From positions 1 through 44,152 of the forward strand of contig NZ_JAFELM010000026.1 in the NCBI RefSeq assembly GCF_016890225.1: 44,152 bases of DNA, written 5' to 3'. This document shows, piece after piece, positions 33,313 to 40,927 of this stretch; positions within the stretch are counted from its first letter, which is position 1, and each line of letters opens with the position of its first letter. Both the position numbers and the translations under genes were made by a program. This DNA is from Bacillus suaedaesalsae. GTDB taxonomy: Bacteria > Bacillota > Bacilli > Bacillales > SA4. A model generated the notes under the pieces. It saw only the letters and a list, made by a program, of their open reading frames with translations. It searched no databases and was not told the DNA's origin.

Positions 33313-33639
33313 CTATTTTTTCATTAATCGTTGTATTGTAACTAAAAACTCATCAATTACTTCGTCGTCGCCTTCCTGTATTCTTTCCACAACACAGCTT
33401 TTTAAGTGACCTTCTAATAATATTTTACCAACACTATTTAGCGCTGACTGGATTGCAGAAATCTGAGTAATAACATCATCGCAATACGTATCTTTTTCAA
33501 TGAGTCCTTTTACTCCTCGAATTTGGCCTTCAATTCGGTTGAGACGACTTACTAAATTCTTTTTTACTTCATCGGAGTGGTGACTTTTACGTTCGCCTGT
33601 ATGTGTATGACAACATTCAACGTGTTTGTTTTCTTCCAT
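33313..33639 (-). CDS. csoR: Copper-sensing repressor CsoR
   Basis: A 108-residue CsoR/RcnR-family helical repressor. The Cu(I) ligands Cys53 (DTYCDDVITQI), His78 and Cys82 (GHLKSCVV) are present. Cu(I) binding releases it from the operators at 33037-33051 and 33666-33680. The N-terminus has an extra metal-ligand-rich stretch (CCHTHTGERKSHH) before the conserved fold. It is the first gene of csoR-copZ-copA-His-rich protein and its promoter carries a CsoR box in the spacer. Confidence 0.94.
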   Translation of the reverse strand: MEENKHVECCHTHTGERKSHHSDEVKKNLVSRLNRIEGQIRGVKGLIEKDTYCDDVITQISAIQSALNSVGKILLEGHLKSCVVERIQEGDDEVIDEFLVTIQRLMKK

Positions 33640-33661
33640 TTCTTCCCCTCCTCACATTAAT

Positions 33662-33690
33662 AATATACCACCATAGGGTATATTGCGCAA
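33662..33690 (-). promoter_or_regulatory. csoR promoter with embedded CsoR operator
   Basis: On the minus strand TTGCGC (33685-33690), a 17-base spacer and TATATT (33662-33667). The operator TACCCTATGGTGGTA (33666-33680) fills the spacer and touches the -10, so a bound CsoR would block polymerase. Confidence 0.82.
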
Positions 33691-33714
33691 CATATAAGTT
33701 GAACTTATTTTCCA

Positions 33715-34185
33715 TTATTTATTCTCAGCTATAAAATCATTTATTTGCTGCACATGTTTACGATCGTGCTCAAGGTGTGAGAAGAAGTATTCTCCCACGC
33801 TTAGTTCCTTGTTTCCAACTGTTATTTTCTTCATATATAGCTCTTCAGGAAATGCTTTTAATTTTTGGACTACTTGTCCTCTTGTCTCGATATACTTTTC
33901 AATTAAATCTCCTTTTCCAATACCAGACCTCGCATAAACAGATGCATCCTTATTCATCTTTTCAAGATTAATATCGATTTTCGGAAAAGGTAACTCTTTT
34001 TCAATATAAGGGAATCGATACTGTTGCATGAAACGATCCCACGTAATGAAGTGTGAAATCACATCTGCTGTACCCCATTTCCCTTCCGAAAACGGCATAA
34101 ACCAGAACGTTTCATTGATGGAATGTAATGATTTTACCCAATCTACTAGTTGCTCATGCTCAAGAATAATGTCTGTTTTTTTCAC
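33715..34185 (-). CDS. DinB-like four-helix protein
   Basis: A 156-residue DinB/YfiT-type helical protein. Three spaced histidines that would bind metal are visible: His44-45 region in DVISHFITWDRFMQQ, and two in the C-terminal FFSHLEHDRKHVQQINDF helix. Many Bacillus paralogues exist; some are bacillithiol-dependent transferases, but substrate assignment is not possible here. GTG start behind GGGGGT. It has a TTGTTT-17-TATAAT promoter at 34212-34240, separate from the copper operon. Confidence 0.8.
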   Translation of the reverse strand: MKKTDIILEHEQLVDWVKSLHSINETFWFMPFSEGKWGTADVISHFITWDRFMQQYRFPYIEKELPFPKIDINLEKMNKDASVYARSGIGKGDLIEKYIETRGQVVQKLKAFPEELYMKKITVGNKELSVGEYFFSHLEHDRKHVQQINDFIAENK

Positions 34186-34211
34186 GAATATACCCCCACA
34201 CCGTTTTTCCT

Positions 34212-34240
34212 ATTATATTATCCAGTTTCTAGAAAAACAA
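34212..34240 (-). promoter_or_regulatory. Promoter of the DinB-like gene
   Basis: On the minus strand TTGTTT (34235-34240), 17-base spacer, consensus TATAAT (34212-34217). The -35 lies in the T tract of the upstream permease terminator. Confidence 0.6.
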
Positions 34241-34266
34241 AAAACAAGGACTAAGCCTTGTTTTTT
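34233..34266 (-). terminator. Terminator after the amino-acid permease gene
   Basis: On the minus strand AAAACAAGG, six-base loop and CCTTGTTTTTTG followed by more Ts. It begins inside the permease stop codon region. Confidence 0.85.
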
Positions 34267-35593
34267 AAAGTGATAATTTTTTTTCATAATCGAAGTTTGC
34301 CTTTTTACCTGATCTTTTTCCTAATGCATAGACCACTGCTCCAACTACTGTCCACACAATCAGAACGTCCCCTACCGAAAGAAGCATCTTGTAGCTGAAA
34401 AATAATAAAGTACTAATCGCAAACAAACCACAAATAAGTATTAATCCCTTGGACGGCTTAAATTGAGCTTGCGCAAAAAGTTCCGGATTTTTATAAGGTA
34501 GTGCAATTAAGGCAATGGAATGACCGATATACATTAAGAACATTCCTTGCAAAGCAATCATCATGACAAAGTTCATCGTATTTGTCCAAAGTAATATAAG
34601 TACGATGACAACATTGATTACTAACGCCAAATTTGGTGTACCTGTTCTTTCACTTACTTTTGCTAACACCGGTGGAATGATTCGATCATCTGCGAAGGTA
34701 AATAAAATTCTAGATACAACCATCATTAATGAATTTAAGGTTGTAGCAAAAGCCATAAGTATTCCGATGTTTACAATCCATGTGCCATAAGACGGCAAGT
34801 AGGTTGAAGCTACATCTGACATGGCAGTTTGCGTGGCAGCTAACTGTTGATATGGCAATACACCAAACGCAACAAAGGAAACTAAGAAATAAATAACCAT
34901 CGTTAAAATCGAACCACGAATCATAGTCTTCGGTAATTCCTTTTGCGCATTCTTCATTTCACCACCAGCTTGCGCCAACTGCTCAAAACCGAAATACGCG
35001 AAAAATAAACTTGGTAAAATACTTAAAAATCCTTCTAGTCCAAATGGAAACATCGGTTTATAATGATTGAACTCAATAAAAAACAAACCTGGTATGACTA
35101 GAAAAAGGATCGCAACAAATAAAATAGCAGTCATCAACAACTGAATTTTCCCAAACCATTTAACGCCTGTCACATTTAAGAAGAAGAAAAATAATAAAAG
35201 AGCAGTACCAATAAGTAGTGGATGATCAAAATCTAGCAAGCTTGCTACAAACTCACCGAATGATATCGACATAACTGTCATAACCCCTAGCAAAGCAATA
35301 TACTGAAACCACATGAAAATAAATCCTACGAAATAGTTTTTAAAGGTTCGACTTATATGAATGTATGCACCACCTGGGCTATTCCCTAGAGGAGTGCTCA
35401 AATACACTAAATACCCTAACGCCGATGCAAGCAAGATTGGTAGCAATACAATATATCCTAACGGTACAGATGGCCCCGCCTGTGCACCTGCTTCCCCAGT
35501 TACTACAAATATACCAGAACCAACCATCCCGCCAATCATTAACGCATATCCATGCCACTTATTTAAACCTCTTTGTAACTTCATTTCTTTCAC
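34265..35593 (-). CDS. APC family amino-acid permease under T-box control
   Basis: A 442-residue APC-superfamily permease with about twelve membrane segments. The first segment has the substrate-binding GGMVGSGIFVVTGEAG, and FFAYFGFEQLAQAGGEMKNAQKELP is the conserved loop after segment 6. Regulation by the T-box at 35654-35908 shows that it imports an amino acid whose tRNA charging is sensed; B. subtilis YvbW is a T-box-controlled APC permease of the same kind. The specifier suggests valine or phenylalanine (see T-box entry). The likely start is the ATG at 35593, about 60 bases after the leader terminator; a weak ribosome site (AGGGGTGAAAGA) precedes it. Confidence 0.87.
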   Translation of the reverse strand: MKEMKLQRGLNKWHGYALMIGGMVGSGIFVVTGEAGAQAGPSVPLGYIVLLPILLASALGYLVYLSTPLGNSPGGAYIHISRTFKNYFVGFIFMWFQYIALLGVMTVMSISFGEFVASLLDFDHPLLIGTALLLFFFFLNVTGVKWFGKIQLLMTAILFVAILFLVIPGLFFIEFNHYKPMFPFGLEGFLSILPSLFFAYFGFEQLAQAGGEMKNAQKELPKTMIRGSILTMVIYFLVSFVAFGVLPYQQLAATQTAMSDVASTYLPSYGTWIVNIGILMAFATTLNSLMMVVSRILFTFADDRIIPPVLAKVSERTGTPNLALVINVVIVLILLWTNTMNFVMMIALQGMFLMYIGHSIALIALPYKNPELFAQAQFKPSKGLILICGLFAISTLLFFSYKMLLSVGDVLIVWTVVGAVVYALGKRSGKKANFDYEKKLSL

Positions 35594-35653
35594 CCCTGAT
35601 GTTGGTATATTTTCTTACGGAAAAAATTAACACTGTCTCATACGAAAATAAGT

Positions 35654-35908
35654 AAAAAGCCCCCCATCCCTAATAAACATTAGGGACGAAGAGCATTCTC
35701 CGCGGTACCACCCTATTTGACCACCAAAACGGTGATCCACTCCTTAGTAATCGGCTTTTCTTCGTAGTGAAACTTCACAACTTTTTACCTGGATTTTCAC
35801 CAACCATCCAGTCTCTACCTGCTGCATTTCAAGTTGTTACTAAGCTACAAGCCCTCTAGACACATTCGCACTTAAACGCTTTTAAGTGCTAAAGCATCTT
35901 TTCGTATT
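35654..35908 (-). promoter_or_regulatory. T-box riboswitch upstream of the amino-acid permease
   Basis: On the minus strand the T-box core AGGGTGGTACCGCGG lies at 35700-35714. Upstream is Stem I: AGTA/GAA loop-E parts, an apical GGTTGGTGAAAATCC, and helices ACAACTT/AAGTTGT and CTTGTAG/CTACGAAG. The 3' internal loop reads GAAGTTTCA. With the usual GAA-codon context the specifier is GTT (valine); if the purine-following rule decides, it is TTC (phenylalanine). The terminator is a 16-pair stem (35659-35693, arms ending in ATTAGGGA) followed by TTTTT. A perfect 9-bp hairpin (GCACTTAAA/TTTAAGTGC, 35868-35889) sits near the 5' end. Confidence 0.93.
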
Positions 35909-35915
35909 AGATATT

Positions 35916-35944
35916 ATATTAATAGGCATTTCGAGTGAAGTCAA
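35916..35944 (-). promoter_or_regulatory. Promoter of the T-box/permease unit
   Basis: On the minus strand TTGACT (35939-35944), a 17-base spacer and TAATAT (35916-35921); transcription would start just before the T-box Stem I. Confidence 0.65.
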
Positions 35945-36037
35945 CAAAAATTTATAAGTTTGATAGATTGTAGGTACGAGCTTTGGTTTGGCCAATAATT
36001 GTGAGATTCATTGAATTAATTAACCTCTTCATAGTTG

Positions 36038-36916
36038 CTAGTATTCTATATGTAAGAATTCTGCCATTTCCCGTTTCGTAATGAGAGGATTTATTAGTAA
36101 TGCGTATTCCTTTAACGCATGTATATTGTCACTTTTGCTTGTGCTCCGACAAGCCGAGCAATACCAATATCCATATATTCGTTTTAGTGGCAGGTAGTTA
36201 CAAACTGAACAGAACACACCTGTATTTAACTCATTCGTTTTAATGTCATACTGTTCTAGAATGTTAGAATGAAGGCTATTATGTTTTTTTATGAGTAGTC
36301 GTGAAAGTTTCTTTAATTCCTTACCTGTAAGTATTTCCACATTATATTTTCTCTCTATTTTCGTTAGCCTCTTTAAAAGATTTGGACTACGGATGACTGA
36401 TTGGGATACAAGATGAGAATTATTGAGGACTTTTATTGTTGAAGAAGGATTACTAATCAAGACGAGAGTTTCAATTGGAAGTAGAGGTGATTTATTTGAA
36501 GATAACCATGTATATAGCTGAGCTTTGTGACGTTTCGCCTGCAGAATGGGATCGGGGAACGATTCTTCTTTTTCACCATGATAACGAATAAGTTGGTTAA
36601 AGGTTGGATCAAAATTCAGAACACCTGATATGTTTTTAACTTCAATAATCAATATGAAGTTTTTTGTGAGTATCAAAAGATCTATTTGAAAATGGTGAAC
36701 TCCGTCGTGTAGCCTAAGGTCGTGAAAAATATGATAGTTCTCACTGGAAAGATAGTCTAAATAGTAATCTAAAGAATTTTCCCCATTGAAACCCGCCCTC
36801 CTTCTAGCCAAATTCTTCTGGATATCACTTTGTTTAGGATGATTCTTGGGTAATCTCTTCGTAAGTGCCTCAAGTTGTAGTAGAACTCTAGGTTTTTCAT
36901 TCCTTTTTACAATCAT
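36038..36916 (-). CDS. NERD-domain (nuclease-related) protein with zinc ribbon
   Basis: A 292-residue protein. The NERD domain spans about 40-160; its nuclease-like residues are Glu46 (FNGENSLDYYLDYL), Asp79 (HFQIDLLIL) and Glu92/Lys94 (ILIIEVKNISG), the D-ExK pattern of restriction-endonuclease folds. A C-terminal zinc ribbon is formed by Cys236, Cys239, Cys253 and Cys256. NERD proteins in Bacillus are common, mostly plasmid- or chromosome-borne and of unknown function; DNA processing is an inference. AGGAGG precedes the ATG. An array of 21-bp repeats lies 95-185 bases upstream. Confidence 0.85.
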   Translation of the reverse strand: MIVKRNEKPRVLLQLEALTKRLPKNHPKQSDIQKNLARRRAGFNGENSLDYYLDYLSSENYHIFHDLRLHDGVHHFQIDLLILTKNFILIIEVKNISGVLNFDPTFNQLIRYHGEKEESFPDPILQAKRHKAQLYTWLSSNKSPLLPIETLVLISNPSSTIKVLNNSHLVSQSVIRSPNLLKRLTKIERKYNVEILTGKELKKLSRLLIKKHNSLHSNILEQYDIKTNELNTGVFCSVCNYLPLKRIYGYWYCSACRSTSKSDNIHALKEYALLINPLITKREMAEFLHIEY

Positions 36917-37005
36917 TTTATTCCTCCTAGATTAGAATGGAAATGTTATTCGATAATTACATATGAATTTCCTTCTTAAATTAATCTATATTTCGTACTC
37001 TGAAT

Positions 37006-37103
37006 GATATTTGGACGACTTTAGCAATTATTTGGACGAGTTCTATATTTTTTCGGACGACATTGGAGCTTTTTTGGACGACTTTCCGTATTTTTCGGAC
37101 TAA
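37006..37103. repeat. Five-copy array of imperfect 21-bp repeats
   Basis: The core TTTGGAC or TTCGGAC recurs with GGAC at 37013, 37034, 37055, 37076 and 37097, i.e. at exactly 21-base intervals. Four copies continue GGACGA(C/G). About eleven bases between cores vary. The minus strand reads through it in frame as heptads containing RPKK, but with no start or ribosome site of its own. The array lies between the MFS terminator and the NERD gene. Confidence 0.85.
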
Positions 37104-37118
37104 TTACCATTTCCACCC

Positions 37119-37146
37119 AAAACAAAGAGCCCCTATCCTGGGGCCC
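37119..37146 (-). terminator. Terminator after the second MFS gene
   Basis: On the minus strand GGGCCCC (37140-37146), six-base loop, GGGGCTC (37127-37133) and TTTGTTTT; one G-U pair in the stem. The stem begins in the MFS stop codon. Confidence 0.8.
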
Positions 37147-38435
37147 TATACCGAAACTTTCTCCAACTCTACACTCTTCTTTTTCTTCTCGAACTGCTGG
37201 TACATCAAGTAGTAAATAAATGCACTTGCCACGCATAGGAATGCCAGGATTACAAAGGTCCAGTCATAGCCAATCCACATTGTTAATGAAATTGAAATTG
37301 GTGCAAATGTACGACCAATTGTAAAACGCAAGCTTGCGGCTGCGAAGTACTGTCCTCTCATGTGATCCGGAGCAAGCTTGGAAACGAAGCTTTGCTGAAT
37401 ACCTACGACCATTATTTCAGCAAGTGTAAAGATTAGAATTGCCACTAGCAGGATCCATATCCAAGTTGTTTGACCGAATAGGAAAATACCGACTCCATAC
37501 ATAAGTGCTGAAGTTATAAATACATCTCGTTCTCGGAATTTGTCTGCCTGCCTAGTGATAAATACAGTTAGTAGTGCAACGAGTAAACCGTTTGATGCGA
37601 CGATAAGTCCAAATGCTTTTTCTCCGCCAATATCTAACTTCCAGTCTCCAAATGACAGTAGTGTTTGAAGTGGAACTAGTTCTTTTGTGTACACAGCCAT
37701 TAATAAATCGAGCTGCATAAACGCTTGAGCCGCTAATACTCCCGCTACTATAAACAATAGAAAAATTTTATCTTGGACAATAACCTTGTAATCTAGTATT
37801 TGCTGTTTAATTGCACCGAACCATGTAACACGTGGGGCGGGTTCAGTATTATCAACTAACATAGGCGCTGTTTCACGCACAACTTTTTGCAATAATATTG
37901 CTAAGATGAAGCTAACAATTGCAGCTGCTAATAATAATCCAAAACGGTGTTGGAAAAAGAAGATACCTCCAATAATCGGACCAAAAACTACTGCTATGTT
38001 AATACCTGTATAAAATATTGCGAATACTGAGTTCCGATCCTTTTCTTCTACAACATCTGCTACCATCGCTTGACTCGCTGGCCAGTAGAAGGAACCAAAT
38101 ACTCCAATAATAGTGAAGCTGATAAAACTAATGATTGGTGATTCGTACCATGGGGAATTTGCAAATGCAAATAACAAAAACGAAAATCCTTGCCCATACG
38201 TAGAAATGACCATCATACGTTTTCTGCCAAAATGGTCAGCACAGTATCCGCCAATGAGATTGGCAATGACACCAAAGATCTGGGATACAATCAACAACAA
38301 TCCTGCGTTTTCCTTTCCAAATTCATCCGAAAAGTATATCGCCATAAACGGGAAAAACATCCAAAATATAACATTAACTAAAAACTCTCCGTATAATCGA
38401 ACCTTTAAATTAATATCCCAATCTCGTAATCTCAT
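37146..38435 (-). CDS. Major facilitator superfamily transporter
   Basis: A 429-residue MFS protein with about twelve membrane segments. MFS motif A is clear between segments 2 and 3 (GGYCADHFGRKRMMV), and a central cytoplasmic loop lies near 190-215. The style is that of the MDR-type exporters such as B. subtilis YqjV/YttB; substrate unknown. Only the last eight or so residues (EKKKKSVELEKVSV region) are hydrophilic. Promoter at 38475-38503. The neighbouring remnant at 40152-40443 comes from another MFS gene. Confidence 0.85.
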   Translation of the reverse strand: MRLRDWDINLKVRLYGEFLVNVIFWMFFPFMAIYFSDEFGKENAGLLLIVSQIFGVIANLIGGYCADHFGRKRMMVISTYGQGFSFLLFAFANSPWYESPIISFISFTIIGVFGSFYWPASQAMVADVVEEKDRNSVFAIFYTGINIAVVFGPIIGGIFFFQHRFGLLLAAAIVSFILAILLQKVVRETAPMLVDNTEPAPRVTWFGAIKQQILDYKVIVQDKIFLLFIVAGVLAAQAFMQLDLLMAVYTKELVPLQTLLSFGDWKLDIGGEKAFGLIVASNGLLVALLTVFITRQADKFRERDVFITSALMYGVGIFLFGQTTWIWILLVAILIFTLAEIMVVGIQQSFVSKLAPDHMRGQYFAAASLRFTIGRTFAPISISLTMWIGYDWTFVILAFLCVASAFIYYLMYQQFEKKKKSVELEKVSV

Positions 38436-38474
38436 GGTTATACCCTCTTTGTTGTTATTTTAAGCACAAGAGAG

Positions 38475-38503
38475 ATTATATAGGAATTATCTCCTTTTGG
38501 AAA
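38475..38503 (-). promoter_or_regulatory. Promoter of the second MFS gene
   Basis: On the minus strand TTTCCA (38498-38503), 17-base spacer, consensus TATAAT (38475-38480), 39 bases before the ATG. Confidence 0.65.
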
Positions 38504-38517
38504 TACAATTCCAAATA

Positions 38518-38556
38518 AATAAAAAATCAGAAGGCTAGTAGCCTTCCGATTTTTTT
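38518..38556 (-). terminator. Terminator after tcyP
   Basis: On the minus strand AATCGGAAGGCT, loop ACT(A), AGCCTTCTGATT and TTTTTA; the plus strand also ends in TTTTTTT, so it can act in both directions. Confidence 0.85.
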
Positions 38557-38565
38557 AAATACTAT

Positions 38566-39951
38566 TTATGCTCCAACAGTTGACTTTGGCTCAACGTAAA
38601 CCGTTGTATCAAGCTCTCCTGTTGCTTTACTTGTTAATACACCAGCTGTCATACTTCCGCTTACATTTAGTGCTGTACGGCCCATGTCAATTAATGGTTC
38701 AACAGAGATTAATAGACCTGCTAGAGCAACTGGTAAATCTAATGCAGATAGTACTAGGATGGCTGCAAATGTCGCACCGCCCCCAACACCAGCTACACCG
38801 AAGGAGCTTATGGCAACTACAAGGATTACCGTGAATAAGAATGCTGGGTCAAGTGGATTAATTCCTACAGTTGGAGCAATCATAATTGCTAACATAGCTG
38901 GATATACACCAGCACATCCATTTTGTCCGATTGTTAATCCAAATGAACCTGCAAAGTTTGCAATTCCTGATGGAACTCCCAGCTCTTCAGTTTGTGTTTT
39001 TACATTTAACGGCAGCGTTCCTGCACTTGTTCTAGATGTGAATGCAAATGTTAGAACTGGTAATACTTTTTTCACGTATGTGATTGGATTTAATCCTGCG
39101 AATGATAATAATAATAAATGAATTAAGAACATAATTCCCAAAGCTACATATGACGCAATGACAAACTTTCCTAACTTTGCAATTGCTTCATAGTTACTTG
39201 TTGCTGTTACTTTTGTCATGATTGCTAAAACACCGTATGGAGTTAAGCGTAAAATAAGTGTAACGATTCTCATTGTAATGGTATTCAATGTATCTATTAA
39301 TTTAGCAAATGACTCTGCTATTTCCGGCTCTTTTCGTTTAACCCCAAGATATGCAACACCGATGAATGCTGCGAAAATTACAATTGCGATCGTTGATGTT
39401 GGTCTTGCGCCTGTAAAGTCTAAGAACGGATTAGCTGGTAGTAATGAAAGAAGTTGTTGTGGTAACGTTAAGCTTTCAACTTCACCTTGACGTACTTCTA
39501 AATCTTCCCCACGTGCTGTTTCCGCATCTCCCGCTTGGATCTGAACTGCTTCTAAATCAAATACTAACGTTGTTCCAATAGCTACAACTGCTGATACTGC
39601 TGTTGTTCCTACTAATATCGCAATAATTAGCCCACTAATCTTACCAATATTTTTAGAAAGCTTTAACTTCGTAAATGCAGCAACAATTGAAATGAAAACA
39701 AGTGGCATTACTACCATCTGAAGTAACTTAACATATCCTGACCCAACTATATTAAACCAATCAATTGACCCTGTAATGACTTCAGATGTTGCTCCGTAAA
39801 TTAATTGTAAAACGAGACCGAACACAATCCCTAGGCCAAGCGCAGTAAATACACGTTTTGAAAATGATACATGTTTTTTCTGCATTTTGTATAAACCAAA
39901 GATTAATAACAGCATAATAGCTACGTTAATTAAAATCCAAGTAACTGTCAT
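38566..39951 (-). CDS. tcyP: L-cystine sodium symporter TcyP
   Basis: A 461-residue DAACS-family (glutamate/dicarboxylate symporter fold) transporter. The C-terminal half has the two hairpins and family motifs: FAFTSRTSAGTLPLNV (serine-rich HP1), FGLTIGQNGCAGVYPA and SSFGVAGVGGGATFA (HP2), then DMGRTALNVSGSMTAGVL. These variants fit the cystine carrier TcyP/YhcL rather than glutamate carriers. A TTGACG-18-TATATT promoter lies at 39989-40018 and TTGGAGGGG precedes the ATG. In B. subtilis tcyP is controlled by CymR; I do not identify an operator here. Confidence 0.92.
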   Translation of the reverse strand: MTVTWILINVAIMLLLIFGLYKMQKKHVSFSKRVFTALGLGIVFGLVLQLIYGATSEVITGSIDWFNIVGSGYVKLLQMVVMPLVFISIVAAFTKLKLSKNIGKISGLIIAILVGTTAVSAVVAIGTTLVFDLEAVQIQAGDAETARGEDLEVRQGEVESLTLPQQLLSLLPANPFLDFTGARPTSTIAIVIFAAFIGVAYLGVKRKEPEIAESFAKLIDTLNTITMRIVTLILRLTPYGVLAIMTKVTATSNYEAIAKLGKFVIASYVALGIMFLIHLLLLSFAGLNPITYVKKVLPVLTFAFTSRTSAGTLPLNVKTQTEELGVPSGIANFAGSFGLTIGQNGCAGVYPAMLAIMIAPTVGINPLDPAFLFTVILVVAISSFGVAGVGGGATFAAILVLSALDLPVALAGLLISVEPLIDMGRTALNVSGSMTAGVLTSKATGELDTTVYVEPKSTVGA

Positions 39952-39988
39952 GATTTCCCCTCCAAAAATTAAAATAAATCCATAGATG

Positions 39989-40018
39989 AATATATTACAT
40001 ACTAATCATATGCGTCAA
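39989..40018 (-). promoter_or_regulatory. Promoter of tcyP
   Basis: On the minus strand TTGACG (40013-40018), an 18-base spacer and TATATT (39989-39994). Confidence 0.65.
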
Positions 40019-40151
40019 GTATGAATTAATTCATCATATTTTCTTCCCCTTTAAAAAGTTCCGAAAAAGCATAATAGTTTAAATAAAAATGCTTATTATT
40101 GTTTCGTCTTTTTCACGGTAGAAATATAAAGATCGACAAAATAAACCTCTC

Positions 40152-40443
40152 CTATTTTTATTGTCAGCCGCTTTTATCGGACTTGGATGGGGAACTGCTT
40201 TTCCTAGCTTTCAAACTATCGCGATTCAAAATGCAGATACATTCGAAGAGGTTTAGAAACCGCCACTTTTCTATCACTTTTGGATATTGGGGTTCGATTA
40301 GGATCATTCATTGTAGGTATTGTAGGTGCAAATCTCGGATTTAGTCCTCTTTACTTATATGTTCCTCCGTAGCCTTACTTGGACTTGGTCTATACTTTAT
40401 ATTACATGGTAAGAAAGTCAGTCGTTTTAGCACTCAAGAGTAG
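40152..40443 (+). pseudogene. Remnant of an MFS transporter (C-terminal part)
   Basis: Translated in three successive frames, this segment gives a coherent end of an MFS exporter. Frame one: FIGLGWGTAFPSFQTIAIQ then a stop at 40254. Frame two: RGLETATFLSLLDIGVRLGS and IVGIVGANLGFSPLYLY, broken by a stop after VPP. Frame three: VALLGLGLYFILHGKKVS, ending at a TAG at 40441-40443. The N-terminal two thirds is missing: upstream sequence is AT-rich with no matching frame. A terminator follows directly, as for an intact gene. At least two frameshifts make it non-functional. Confidence 0.85.
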
Positions 40444-40463
40444 AAAATTTTCTACTCTTTTTT
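40436..40463 (+). terminator. Terminator behind the MFS remnant
   Basis: AAGAGTAGAAAATTTTCTAC followed by TCTTTTTT: an 11-bp palindromic stem with a T run. It now insulates arsR from upstream transcription. Confidence 0.85.
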
Positions 40464-40507
40464 ATTTATGGGAAAGCTAAGTTTACATAAAATTCACTTT
40501 AAACTTG

Positions 40508-40536
40508 TTGAAAATAATATATAAGTGTTTTATTAT
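40508..40536 (+). promoter_or_regulatory. Promoter/operator of the ars operon
   Basis: TTGAAA (40508-40513), a 17-base spacer and TATTAT (40531-40536). The spacer and -10 form an AT-rich imperfect inverted repeat (ATAATATA at 40514-40521, TATTATAT at 40531-40538), a plausible ArsR binding site. Confidence 0.7.
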
Positions 40537-40573
40537 ATAAGTCGTTGATTATATATCCTGTGAGGTGATAGAA

Positions 40574-40909
40574 ATGCAGATTGAATTAGAGCAAGCGGCT
40601 ACTTTATTGAAGCTTTTAGGTGATAAAACGAGGTTAACAATGATGAAAATGCTTGATCATAGTGACTTTTGCGTGTGTGAGTTTGTCGAAATTTTCAAGA
40701 CGAGTCAACCCGCTATTAGCCAGCATCTTCGAAAATTAAAGGATGTTGGAATAGTGAAGGAGACGCGAAAAGGCCAGTGGATTTTTTACTCTCTTAATAC
40801 AGAAAGTGACTATTATCCATTTTTAAAAGAAATTTTAAAATCTCTGCCTTCACAAGATGACCGCTTACAACAATTAGAAAAACAGGGATTACGTATAACC
40901 TGTCAGTAA
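40574..40909 (+). CDS. arsR: Arsenical-responsive repressor ArsR
   Basis: A 111-residue ArsR/SmtB winged-helix repressor. The recognition helix is QPAISQHLRKLKDVGIV (45-61) and the As(III) site CVC has Cys33 and Cys35 in SDFCVCEFVEIF. Binding of arsenite or antimonite releases it from the ars promoter. The ATG at 40574 follows GAGGTGAT; the GTG three codons earlier is part of that site. It begins the arsR-arsB-arsC operon; the arsB start is 18 bases after its stop. Confidence 0.93.
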   Translation: MQIELEQAATLLKLLGDKTRLTMMKMLDHSDFCVCEFVEIFKTSQPAISQHLRKLKDVGIVKETRKGQWIFYSLNTESDYYPFLKEILKSLPSQDDRLQQLEKQGLRITCQ

Positions 40910-40927
40910 AATTAAGGGGGGAACACA

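Noticed and set aside
37021-37236. 71-codon minus-strand frame across the repeat array and MFS terminator
   Set aside because: It begins inside the MFS gene, crosses its terminator and has no start signal; its RPKK heptads follow from the 21-bp repeat.
40099-40344. 81-codon plus-strand frame
   Set aside because: It is an out-of-frame shadow of the MFS remnant; the correct frames give transporter-like sequence.
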